In this document: positions 1 to 5,887 of the stretch, in pieces
Layout: the number at the start of each line of letters is the position of its first letter
How positions within the stretch are numbered: the first letter of the stretch is position 1
Assembly: GCA_017883605.1 (NCBI GenBank)
Contig: JADGNH010000092.1
Span: 1-7,748 of the forward strand
DNA: 7,748 bases
DNA from: Methanobacteriaceae archaeon
Lineage (GTDB): Archaea; Methanobacteriota; Methanobacteria; Methanobacteriales; Methanobacteriaceae
Direction: 5' to 3'
Notes under the pieces: model-generated
Database searches by the model: none
What the model saw: only the letters and a program-made list of their open reading frames with translations
What the model was told of the DNA's origin: nothing
Position numbers and translations under genes: made by a program

Positions 1-27
1 AATCCACAAATAACCTAAAATTAATAT

Positions 28-99
28 GCCCTGATAGTGTAGCGGATATCACGTAGGATTGCGGATCCTATTACTCGGGTTCAAGTCCCGGTCAGGGCA
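28..99 (+). tRNA. tRNA-Arg, anticodon GCG
   Basis: The sequence folds as a full cloverleaf. The 7-bp acceptor stem pairs 28-34 with 92-98 without mismatch. T35 and A36 occupy positions 8 and 9. The D arm (37-52) carries the conserved A14, G15, G18, G19, A20 and A21. The anticodon stem pairs 54-58 with 66-70, and its loop TTGCGGA (59-65) gives anticodon GCG at 61-63, which reads CGC and CGT Arg codons. The variable loop is 4 nt, and the T arm (75-91) has loop TTCAAGT. A20 is a classical arginine identity base. The discriminator is A99, and CCA is not encoded, so it must be added after transcription. There is no intron. The gene is convergent with tfrA, with only 25 bp between them. Its promoter probably lies mostly outside the window, as only 27 bp are visible upstream. 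Confidence 0.96.
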
Positions 100-124
100 T
101 GCTTTAACTTTGTCTTGAAAACTT

Positions 125-1774
125 TTATCTTTGAATATACCTGATATTTTTATTCTGATTCAAAACAATGCTCTTCTTCCATTCATCCCGGGTTTCAGGG
201 TAATCCTCCCGGTAATGTGCACCCCTGCTTTCCTGTCTTAACAAAGCTGATTTAGCCACCAAGGAAGCTATTTCAAGCATATTTCTCACTTCCAGGGCGT
301 CCTGCAGATCATTGTTAAATCCGCCGACATCAGGGACCCTCATGTTACCCAGCATCCCGTTAAGTTCAGTTATCTTTTCAATCGCCGTTTTCAGCCCATT
401 TTCATTGCGGATTATGGCTACGTTATTCCACATGGTTTCCTGTAACTCTTTTTTAATTTCATAGGGATAATAGTCCCCGTCTCTGAACAGGGCTTTTATT
501 CTATGTTCTTCAGCACTCATCTGATCCTGGTTTAACCCAAATTCAGCTTTTAATGCATTTTCAGCAGCTTTTTTTCCCGCTCTTTTCCCAAAGACCTGGG
601 TGTCTGCCAGGGCGTTCCCACCCAATCGATTAGCACCGTGCACACCGCCTGCTGCTTCACCTGCAGCGTAAAGATTTTTTAATGATGTTTCACCGTGCTG
701 ATTAATGCGGGTTCCCCCCATGAAGTGATGGGCTGTGGGGGCCACCTCCATAGGTTGTTTTCTGATGTCCAGGCCAACATCCAGAAACTGTAGAAGCATG
801 GTTTCCAGTTTTTCTTCAATGATTTCCGGGGAGAGATGGGTAACATCCAGATATACTCCTCCCTTTTCCGTGCCTCTTCCCTCTCTTATTTCATTGTAAA
901 TAGCCCGGGCCACCACGTCTCGAGTGGCGAGTTCCCCCCGGGGGTCATAGTTTTTCATAAAACGTTCCCCGTCCTTATTCAGGAGAATTCCACCCTCCCC
1001 CCTTACTGCTTCAGTTACCAGGACTCCTTTCCTTGATTCCGGATAAAGCATGCCGGTAGGATGGAACTGCACCTGTTCCATATCCAGGAGATCGGCCCCG
1101 ACATCATAGGCCAGGGAAAATCCATCTCCCGTCTTCTGTAAAGCATTGGAAGTAACCGGGTAGAGCCAGCCGGCCCCTCCTGTGGTCAGGATGGTGGATT
1201 TGGCCTGGAAGGTTAAAAATTCTGAATATCTCAGGGATATTCCACAAGCCCCAGTAACGCTCCTTCCCTGGTCATCTGTCAGGAGAGAGGTGATCATAAC
1301 TTCATCCACCGTCTCGATATCCTGCCTTATCACCTCTTCCTTTAGGGCAGTCATCATCTCATGTCCGGTTCGGTCCCCCTGGAAACAGGTCCTCCGATAG
1401 GTCTGGCCTCCGAAGGGTCTCTGGTTGAGTTTACCTGATTTTTGCCGGTCAAAAAGAGCCCCAAAACCTTCAAGTTCATTTAATCTTTCCGGGGCCTCCT
1501 CCACCAAAATTTTAACCAGTTCCGGGTCGTTTAAATAGGCACCACCTTTAAGTGTGTCCTTAAAATGGTCTTCCACAGTGTCTTCGGTGTCAACGTATCC
1601 AAAAGCCGCGTTGTAACCTCCTTCAGCCAGGGTGGTGCATCCTGATTTAAATGATAATCCCTTGGAAACTATTATAACTTTTAAACCATATTTACGTGCT
1701 TCTATGGCGGCCCTGCATCCTGCACCGCCTGATCCTATAACCAGCACATCGCACTGGTAGACATCGCTTTCCAT
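125..1774 (-). CDS. tfrA: Thiol:fumarate reductase subunit A (FAD-binding catalytic subunit)
   Basis: This is a 549-aa flavoprotein of the fumarate reductase/succinate dehydrogenase family. In Methanobacteriales, TfrA with TfrB reduces fumarate to succinate while oxidising CoM-SH and CoB-SH to the heterodisulfide, in the cytoplasm, feeding the incomplete reductive citric acid path. Visible features are the Rossmann motif GSGGAG (14-19), AEGGYNA (50-56), FHPTG (237-241), TEAVRGEGG (254-262), the active-site-type arginine in ELATRDVVARAI (R285), HHFMGG (349-354), and the second FAD motif GEAAGGVHGANRLGGNALAD (372-391). Cys46 sits where bacterial FrdA/SdhA have the histidine that binds FAD covalently, which fits non-covalent FAD. 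The length suits the family. The start ATG (1774) is the first codon before the conserved CDVLVIGSGG and lies in a hairpin. No tfrB is in the window; I recall the two genes being at separate loci in Methanothermobacter. The gene looks more G+C-rich than nfi or ribK. Confidence 0.92.
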   Translation of the reverse strand: MESDVYQCDVLVIGSGGAGCRAAIEARKYGLKVIIVSKGLSFKSGCTTLAEGGYNAAFGYVDTEDTVEDHFKDTLKGGAYLNDPELVKILVEEAPERLNELEGFGALFDRQKSGKLNQRPFGGQTYRRTCFQGDRTGHEMMTALKEEVIRQDIETVDEVMITSLLTDDQGRSVTGACGISLRYSEFLTFQAKSTILTTGGAGWLYPVTSNALQKTGDGFSLAYDVGADLLDMEQVQFHPTGMLYPESRKGVLVTEAVRGEGGILLNKDGERFMKNYDPRGELATRDVVARAIYNEIREGRGTEKGGVYLDVTHLSPEIIEEKLETMLLQFLDVGLDIRKQPMEVAPTAHHFMGGTRINQHGETSLKNLYAAGEAAGGVHGANRLGGNALADTQVFGKRAGKKAAENALKAEFGLNQDQMSAEEHRIKALFRDGDYYPYEIKKELQETMWNNVAIIRNENGLKTAIEKITELNGMLGNMRVPDVGGFNNDLQDALEVRNMLEIASLVAKSALLRQESRGAHYREDYPETRDEWKKSIVLNQNKNIRYIQR

Positions 1775-1797
1775 GATATGAAATTAATTCATCATGG
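1771..1797 (-). promoter_or_regulatory. Inverted repeat covering the tfrA start codon, with a 3-codon upstream ORF
   Basis: On the tfrA strand the arms CCATGATGAA (1797-1788) and TTCATATCATGG (1782-1771) pair over 7 bp plus 3 bp, with a 2-nt bulge and a 5-nt loop (TTAAT). The tfrA ATG (1774-1772) lies in the 3' arm. The 5' arm contains ATG ATG AAT TAA, a minimal upstream ORF (1796-1785) that is out of frame with tfrA. No Shine-Dalgarno-like run is seen just upstream. As DNA it could be an operator dyad; as RNA it could mask the start codon. The repeat is seen directly; any regulatory role is inference. Confidence 0.5.
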
Positions 1798-1830
1798 TTT
1801 ATTTAATTTTGTGATATTCCAATAAAACTA

Positions 1831-1908
1831 AACATAAAATTTTATCCAATGACCTAAAAACATAAAATTTTAATTTTGATATTCAAAGGACTTAACATAA
1901 AATAAATT
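1831..1908. repeat. Repeated AACATAAAATTTTA element upstream of tfrA
   Basis: AACATAAAATTTTA occurs exactly at 1831-1844 and 1859-1872, and a shortened copy, AACATAAAAT, starts at 1894. The first copy contains the 12-bp perfect palindrome ATAAAATTTTAT (1834-1845); the second contains TAAAATTTTA. They lie about 57-98 bp upstream of the tfrA start. On the tfrA strand each reads TAAAATTTTATGTT, so they could be TATA-type promoter boxes or regulator sites. The A+T richness makes some chance similarity likely, but two exact 14-mers 28 bp apart are notable. Confidence 0.45.
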
Positions 1909-1943
1909 AAAAATAAATATAAATATTAATCAATTTCAATTAC

Positions 1944-2016
1944 AAAACTTATAATAGTCTAAGAACTTGTAAAAAACTTTATAAATAATCTGTAAAACTT
2001 TATAAAACCTTATAAA
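1944..2016 (+). promoter_or_regulatory. sepS promoter region with four AAAACTTTATAAA-like boxes
   Basis: Copies are AAAACTTATAAT (1944-1955), AAAACTTTATAAA (1973-1985), AAAACTTTATAAA (1994-2006) and AAAACCTTATAAA (2004-2016). Each resembles an archaeal BRE (A-rich) plus TATA box. The last three start 21 and 10 bp apart, that is, on the same helical face. The last box, centred near 2013, would place transcription start near 2036-2040, about 18 nt before the sepS TTG codon, so it is the best TATA candidate. The others may be alternative boxes or regulator sites. The rest of the divergent spacer (1775-2055) is A+T-rich and holds no gene that I can support. Confidence 0.6.
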
Positions 2017-2055
2017 CCATCTAAAATCTATATCATCACCCTCGGGGGCAGTATT

Positions 2056-3654
2056 TTGAAAAAAAAAGATATAATAAAGCTGGCAAAGAAGGATTTTGAA
2101 AAAGCGTGGATTGAAACCGCTAAAACCCTGAAAAAGCCCCATCACGACCAGGAATATCCAAGAATTCTTCTTAAAACAGGGCAATCCCATGTACTATACG
2201 ACGCTATCTGGGAACTCAGACAGGCTTATCTCAAACTAGGTTTTAACGAGATTATAAACCCTCTATTCATTGAAGAAGACCACGTCTATCGGCAGTTCGG
2301 GCCAGAAGCTCCTGCTGTCCTGGACCGCTGCTTCTATCTTGCAGGACTCCCCCGCCCAGACATTGGACTGGGTATGGATAAAATCCAGAAAATAGAAGGA
2401 CTGGGTGTTCAGCTGGATGAGGAAAAGATCCAGAACCTCAAAAATGTCTTTCGTGGTTACAAAAAGGGTGAAACCAGCGGTGATGACTTAGTCCATGACC
2501 TATCATCCGCTGTTGATGTAAAAGATGATTTAGGGCTTAGAATACTGGAAAATGTTTTCCCCGAGCTCCGTCAGCTCAAACCCATAGCTGGAGGAACCAC
2601 ACTCCGATCCCATATGACTTCCGGATGGTTCGTAACCCTTGAATCAATCCATGAAAAGATGAAACTGCCCATTAAACTCTTCTCAATCGACCGGTGCTTC
2701 AGAAGGGAACAGAAAGAGGATTCAAGCCATCTAATGACCTATCACTCCGCATCCTGCGTATGGCTGGATGATGAAGTGTCTGTAGACATGGGGATGGCGG
2801 TTTCAGAAAGTCTCCTGCAACATTTCGGCTTTGAAAAGTTCAAATTTGTGCCTGATGAGAAGAAGTCCAAATATTACATTCCCAACACCCAGACTGAGGT
2901 CTACGGTTACCATCCCAAACTCAGAGACTGGGTGGAAGTGGCTACCTTCGGTATTTACTCTCCTATCGCCCTCTCCCGATACGGTATAGACAGTGAAGTG
3001 CTCAACCTGGGGGTGGGGGCAGAGAGGATAGCCATGATCCTCCAAAACCAGGAAGACATAAGGGCCCTGGTCTATCCCCAGAGCCATGGAAAGTGGAATT
3101 TATCCGACCGGGAACTGGCATCCATGCTGAAAATAAACTATTACCCTGCTACCACAGAAGGGAGAACTCTGATGGATGAAATAGTAACGACCTGCAGAGA
3201 AAACAGCGATGCACCTTCTCCCTGTGAGTTTGTAGTCTTCAAAGGAGAATTTCTGGGTAAAAATATAGAGGTTAAGGTGGTGGAGCCAGAGGAAGGAACC
3301 AAACTTCTGGGACCGGCTGCCTGGAACCAGATCTACGTCTGCCAGGGCAACATCGTAGGTGTCCCACCTGAAGGGAATATTACAGATGAATTAGCTCAAA
3401 AAGCCTTGAAAAACGGTGTACCCACTAATATAAGCTATATGGACGGCGTTGCTGCGCAAGCTTCCTACAGAGTAGAGGAGATGGTAATAAGCGGCTCAGA
3501 AAATCTTAAATTAAGGACAACCATATCCAGATACATCTCTGATATAAATTTAATGTTGGACAAAGTGGCTTTAAGCTATATAACCGGGAAAAATAAGGTT
3601 ATAGATGTAAGGGGACCTATATTCTGTACTATAACCTGTGAAGTTCAGGGATAA
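2056..3654 (+). CDS. sepS: O-phosphoseryl-tRNA(Cys) synthetase (SepRS)
   Basis: This 532-aa class II synthetase charges tRNA(Cys) with O-phosphoserine; SepCysS then converts it to Cys-tRNA(Cys). The length is full for the family. Class II motif 2 is visible as FRREQKEDSSHLMTYHSAS (215-233) and motif 3 as LNLGVGAERIAMIL (316-329). The residues I recall as phosphate ligands in Archaeoglobus fulgidus SepRS (Thr188, Ser231, Ser233, Asn325) match Thr188, Ser231, Ser233 and Asn317 here. The two anticodon-recognising glutamates (418 and 420 there) match Glu410 and Glu412 with the same offset of 8. The start is TTG (2056-2058): there is no ATG or GTG in frame in the preceding A+T-rich leader, and the N-terminus MKKKDIIKLAKKDFEKAW looks native. 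A G-run (2044-2048) eight bases upstream may act as a weak ribosome-binding site. The gene is transcribed alone from its own boxes and ends in a terminator, divergent from tfrA. SepCysS is not in the window. Confidence 0.96.
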   Translation: MKKKDIIKLAKKDFEKAWIETAKTLKKPHHDQEYPRILLKTGQSHVLYDAIWELRQAYLKLGFNEIINPLFIEEDHVYRQFGPEAPAVLDRCFYLAGLPRPDIGLGMDKIQKIEGLGVQLDEEKIQNLKNVFRGYKKGETSGDDLVHDLSSAVDVKDDLGLRILENVFPELRQLKPIAGGTTLRSHMTSGWFVTLESIHEKMKLPIKLFSIDRCFRREQKEDSSHLMTYHSASCVWLDDEVSVDMGMAVSESLLQHFGFEKFKFVPDEKKSKYYIPNTQTEVYGYHPKLRDWVEVATFGIYSPIALSRYGIDSEVLNLGVGAERIAMILQNQEDIRALVYPQSHGKWNLSDRELASMLKINYYPATTEGRTLMDEIVTTCRENSDAPSPCEFVVFKGEFLGKNIEVKVVEPEEGTKLLGPAAWNQIYVCQGNIVGVPPEGNITDELAQKALKNGVPTNISYMDGVAAQASYRVEEMVISGSENLKLRTTISRYISDINLMLDKVALSYITGKNKVIDVRGPIFCTITCEVQG

Positions 3655-3673
3655 ATCTATTATTAATTCTTTT

Positions 3674-3703
3674 GGGATCCTTTTTCAGGAATCCCTATTT
3701 TTT
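3674..3703 (+). terminator. sepS terminator: hairpin followed by T-tract
   Basis: GGGATCCT (3674-3681) pairs with AGGAATCCC (3687-3695) as 8 bp with one bulged A, over a 5-nt loop TTTTC. It is followed by TATTTTTT (3696-3703). It begins 20 bp after the sepS stop. Archaeal termination mainly needs the T-tract; the hairpin is a bonus that resembles an intrinsic bacterial terminator. Confidence 0.75.
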
Positions 3704-3801
3704 AAATTCTTAAAAAAATCTATATATAATATCTAAAAAAAATGATTGTTAATTTGATTAACTCCCATAGAAATTGTAAATCAACTAAAAGATCTATAAA
3801 A

Positions 3802-3911
3802 AATCCATTAAATCCGTATTTAATCCTTTAAATCCTTTAAAAAATCTCATAATCCATTAAATTTTGTATTCAATCCATTAAAATCCTTATTCAATATATA
3901 ATCCCATTAAA
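3802..3911. repeat. Phased AATCC(A/T)TTAAA repeats upstream of nfi
   Basis: Copies of AATCCNTTAAA or close variants start at 3802, 3811 (AATCCG, partial), 3822, 3831, 3851, 3872, 3882 (AATCCTTATT) and 3900 (AATCCCATTAAA). Start-to-start distances are 9, 11, 9, 20, 21, 10 and 18 bp, so nearly all fall on a ~10-bp lattice. A related AACTCCCATA element is at 3759-3768 and again at 3910-3919. TTAAA and CC alternate about half a turn apart. The 3655-3941 spacer otherwise holds the sepS terminator and the nfi promoter; I see no gene or RNA in it. Confidence 0.6.
3894..3901 (+). promoter_or_regulatory. Candidate nfi TATA box (ATATATAA)
   Basis: ATATATAA at 3894-3901 would place initiation about 25 bp downstream, near 3922-3926, leaving a leader of about 15-20 nt before the nfi ATG at 3942. 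A second TATA-like stretch (3915-3925, ATATAATATAA) lies closer and would instead give a leaderless transcript. No Shine-Dalgarno-like sequence is seen before the ATG, so the leaderless option is open. Confidence 0.4.
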
Positions 3912-3941
3912 CTCCCATATAATATAATTAACTCATATCCC

Positions 3942-4589
3942 ATGTACCCCTACGACCTAAACACCAATCTGGCAAGCATACAAAGTAAACTGGCAGAGCA
4001 GGTAATTAAAGAAGATGTTTCTGGTGATCTGGATAGTATAGCTGGTGTAGATGTATCTTTTTCCCGTGGAAATCAGGCGGTGGCTGCTGCGGTGGTTATG
4101 GATCTGAATACGCTGCAGATGATGGAGAATTCCACATTAATGGTTGAACTTTTATTCCCCTACATACCGGGTTTTTTAGGGTTTCGAGAGGCAGATGCCA
4201 CAGTTTCTGTTTTAAATTCCTTAAAAAGTGGTTTTGATGTTTTAATGGTTAATGGCCACGGCATAATACATCCGCGTGGTTTTGGGCTGGCATCCCATGT
4301 GGGGATTCTTATGGATATGCCTACCCTGGGGGTGGCAAAAAGATTAACTGTGGGAAGGTATAAAAAGGGAGTTGCAAAGGTAAATGACAACTGCCCTCTC
4401 TTTATAAAATCCTTAAACGAAATGTTAGGGGCTTATATAAACGGCAATTATGTTAGCATAGGTCACAAAATATCTCTCAATACCGCCATAAAGCTGGTAA
4501 AAGAAACCAGTTTATTCAAGACACCAGAACCTCTCAGACAAGCCCACATACTTGCTACCAATACTTTTAAAAGGGTTTTAGATGGATAA
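3942..4589 (+). CDS. nfi: Endonuclease V family protein (Asn at a metal-ligand position)
   Basis: This 215-aa protein belongs to the endonuclease V family, which cuts DNA (or RNA in some lineages) at the second phosphodiester bond 3' of deoxyinosine. Family blocks are clear: IAGVDVSF (33-40, catalytic-type Asp37), FPYIPGFLGFREA (72-84, wedge-type Tyr74 and Glu83), NGHGIIHPRGFGLASHVGIL (104-123), LGVAKRL (129-135) and PEPLRQAHILA (195-205, His202). Spacing 37-83-104 equals the 43-89-110 spacing of the Thermotoga maritima enzyme, so Asn104 (codon AAT, 4251-4253) stands where that enzyme has the metal ligand Asp110. The rest of the active site is preserved. Activity is therefore uncertain: it may be reduced, altered in metal or substrate preference, or unaffected in this lineage. 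The end of the gene lies in a 25-bp repeat that recurs at the ribK start. Co-transcription with ribK (56-bp gap) is possible. Confidence 0.9.
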   Translation: MYPYDLNTNLASIQSKLAEQVIKEDVSGDLDSIAGVDVSFSRGNQAVAAAVVMDLNTLQMMENSTLMVELLFPYIPGFLGFREADATVSVLNSLKSGFDVLMVNGHGIIHPRGFGLASHVGILMDMPTLGVAKRLTVGRYKKGVAKVNDNCPLFIKSLNEMLGAYINGNYVSIGHKISLNTAIKLVKETSLFKTPEPLRQAHILATNTFKRVLDG

Positions 4590-4648
4590 TATTTGAAAGG
4601 TTTTTTGATAGATAAATATAATTAATACATTTAAAAGGGTTTTACATG
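4560..4648 (+). repeat. 25-bp direct repeat at the nfi 3' end and ribK start
   Basis: Copies at 4560-4584 and 4624-4648 read AATAC(T/A)TTTAAAAGGGTTTTA(G/C)ATG, 23 of 25 identical, 64 bp apart. The first encodes the last residues of nfi (around TNTFKRVLDG); the second is the ribK leader and its ATG. Similarity continues weakly past the ATG (AATATT, a 2-nt gap, then AAAGG), so the first copy looks like a degenerate ribK start region. This points to a local tandem duplication of about 64 bp. Confidence 0.65.
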
Positions 4649-5035
4649 AATATTAAAGGAATTCTAGTATCTGGAACAGGAAAAGGGACCTATTTCATGT
4701 CCCAGAAAATATACCGGGATCAGATTAAGAAAAGTTTAGGTTTCAGGCCCTTTGAAGGCACCCTGAACATCAAAATAGAGGAAGATGAGGTTGAAAAAAT
4801 AGTCAAAATACCGGAAGGTAAATTTGGAATTATCCCGGGTAAAAAAGGCTTTGGAGATGTTAAATTCATTGAAGCTAAATTGAATAATGAAGTTAATGGT
4901 GCCATAATCTTCCCGGTGAAAACCCATCATAAAAAGGACATACTGGAATTTATAGCCCCGCAAAATCTTAGAAAAAGTTTGAAACTTCAAGATGGTGATT
5001 CTTTAACCTTGAATATTGATGTTAAGATTTTGTAA
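4646..5035 (+). CDS. ribK: CTP-dependent riboflavin kinase
   Basis: This 129-aa protein matches the archaeal CTP-dependent riboflavin kinase family (EC 2.7.1.161, formerly DUF120; Methanocaldococcus jannaschii MJ0056 is the reference). It phosphorylates riboflavin to FMN using CTP. Family blocks in order are VSGTGKGTYFMS (8-19), LGFRPFEGTLNI (31-42, with the TLN group of the nucleotide/Mg site), NGAIIFPVKTHH (84-95) and FIAPQNLRKSLKLQDGD (102-118). The length suits the stand-alone kinase. There is no N-terminal winged-helix domain, so it is not the RbkR regulator-kinase fusion of other archaea. The ATG at 4646 directly precedes the conserved N-terminal strand (IKGILVSG). An AAAAGGG run (4633-4639) six bases upstream is a weak ribosome-binding site. 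AAATATAA at 4614-4621 is a possible TATA box, but it would start transcription almost at the ATG. Adjacent ribB serves the same pathway. Confidence 0.94.
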   Translation: MNIKGILVSGTGKGTYFMSQKIYRDQIKKSLGFRPFEGTLNIKIEEDEVEKIVKIPEGKFGIIPGKKGFGDVKFIEAKLNNEVNGAIIFPVKTHHKKDILEFIAPQNLRKSLKLQDGDSLTLNIDVKIL

Positions 5036-5109
5036 CATATATTAATAAGATTTTTGTAATTAAATTTAAGATTTTATAATCTAAAAATATTATAAGATTT
5101 TATAATCTA
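5023..5109. repeat. Four TAAGATTTT(A/T/G)TAA repeats between ribK and ribB
   Basis: Copies start at 5023 (TAAGATTTTGTAA, overlapping the ribK stop), 5046 (TAAGATTTTTGTAAT), 5067 and 5093. The last two are identical over 17 bp (TAAGATTTTATAATCTA) and each holds the dyad AGATT-TTAT-AATCT. Spacings are 23, 21 and 26 bp. The T-tracts could terminate ribK transcripts; the dyads could be operator sites for ribB. TATAATCTATAATTAA (5101-5116) is also TATA-like and could start ribB with a leader of about 70 nt. Confidence 0.55.
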
Positions 5110-5206
5110 TAATTAATATTGGATACTGAACTATGATACTAAAGCTCTAACATTGACCTTAAATAAAAACAGAAATTGTTGATGAAAACAAAAAGTTGTG
5201 ATGTGA

Positions 5207-5887
5207 ATGATAGAAAAGGCATTGAAAGCATTTAAAGAGGGAGAAATTGTTTTAATATTTGACGATGATAACCGGGAAAAAGAAACAGACATGATAGTAG
5301 CTGCCGAGCTCATGACTCCCCAGCATATGACCACCATTAGAAACGATGCTGGAGGACTTTTATGCGTTCCAATGTCGTCTGAGGTTTCAGATAAGCTGGG
5401 AATTCCGTTTATGACTGATATAATGGAATCTGCCAGCCATAAATTTCCGGTACTCGCTGAATTATCGCCGACTGACATACCATACGATGAAAAATCTGCT
5501 TTCTCCATAACCATAAACCATAGAAAGACCTTTACCGGTATAACCGATAACGATAGGGCCTTCACCATTAAAGAATTAGCTTTGCTATGTAAAAATGAGG
5601 ATTACGCTAATTTAGGCAAATACTTCCGTTCTCCAGGACATGTGACGCTCTTAAGGGCTGCGCAAGGACACGTGCTTAAAAGAAAAGGCCATACCGAACT
5701 GAGCATCGCTCTTGCAGAAATGGCCGGGGTCACGCCGGTAGCGGTTTGCTGTGAAATGATGGACGATTTCACCAGGGATTCTATGACCACCGACGACGTG
5801 GAAAAGTATGCTGAAAAAAATAATCTGGTATTTTTAAGCGGAGCAGAAGTTATAGAAGCCTATAAAGAGTTTATAAAATCGGAATAG
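5207..5887 (+). CDS. ribB: 3,4-dihydroxy-2-butanone 4-phosphate synthase
   Basis: This 226-aa enzyme converts ribulose 5-phosphate to 3,4-dihydroxy-2-butanone 4-phosphate plus formate, supplying the four-carbon unit of riboflavin. It is a single-domain RibB like the M. jannaschii enzyme, not fused to GTP cyclohydrolase II. Seen in the sequence are the acidic active-site loop DDDNREKETDM (19-29, Glu24 and Glu26), TINHRKTFTGITDNDRAFT (102-120), RSPGHVTLLRAA (141-152), GHTELSIALAE (161-171, His162) and CCEMM (181-185, Glu183). These match the metal and substrate ligands of the M. jannaschii enzyme with a constant offset of 2. The start is fixed: the codon immediately upstream in frame is TGA (5204-5206). 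GTGAT (5198-5202), four bases upstream, matches part of the archaeal Shine-Dalgarno consensus (GGTGAT). It lies downstream of ribK but 171 bp away, with its own candidate promoter. Confidence 0.96.
   Translation: MIEKALKAFKEGEIVLIFDDDNREKETDMIVAAELMTPQHMTTIRNDAGGLLCVPMSSEVSDKLGIPFMTDIMESASHKFPVLAELSPTDIPYDEKSAFSITINHRKTFTGITDNDRAFTIKELALLCKNEDYANLGKYFRSPGHVTLLRAAQGHVLKRKGHTELSIALAEMAGVTPVAVCCEMMDDFTRDSMTTDDVEKYAEKNNLVFLSGAEVIEAYKEFIKSE

Noticed and set aside
100..124. Terminator between tfrA and the tRNA gene
   Set aside because: Read on the tfrA strand the 25-bp gap has no T-tract longer than four bases and no hairpin, so no terminator can be supported.
1182..1400. Small + strand open frames inside tfrA (836-1036 and 1182-1400)
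   Set aside because: Both are mirror frames of the conserved tfrA coding sequence with no plausible start signal.
1936..2190. An 84-codon open frame on the - strand across the sepS start
   Set aside because: Phe/Tyr-rich translation of A+T-rich spacer DNA plus antisense sepS; it covers the TATA-like boxes and has no recognisable domain.
3802..3911. CRISPR array upstream of nfi
   Set aside because: Units are about 11 bp, degenerate and without spacers of constant length; no cas gene is present.
4646..5035. ribK as the RbkR regulator-kinase fusion
   Set aside because: The protein begins directly with the kinase fold at 129 aa and lacks an N-terminal winged-helix domain.
5036..5206. FMN riboswitch before ribB
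   Set aside because: The 171-bp spacer is A+T-rich simple repeats without the conserved G/C-rich FMN aptamer pattern, and that class is essentially bacterial.
5131..5568. A 145-codon open frame on the - strand across the start of ribB
   Set aside because: It is antisense to the well-supported ribB frame, has low-complexity Ser-rich composition and no family motif.
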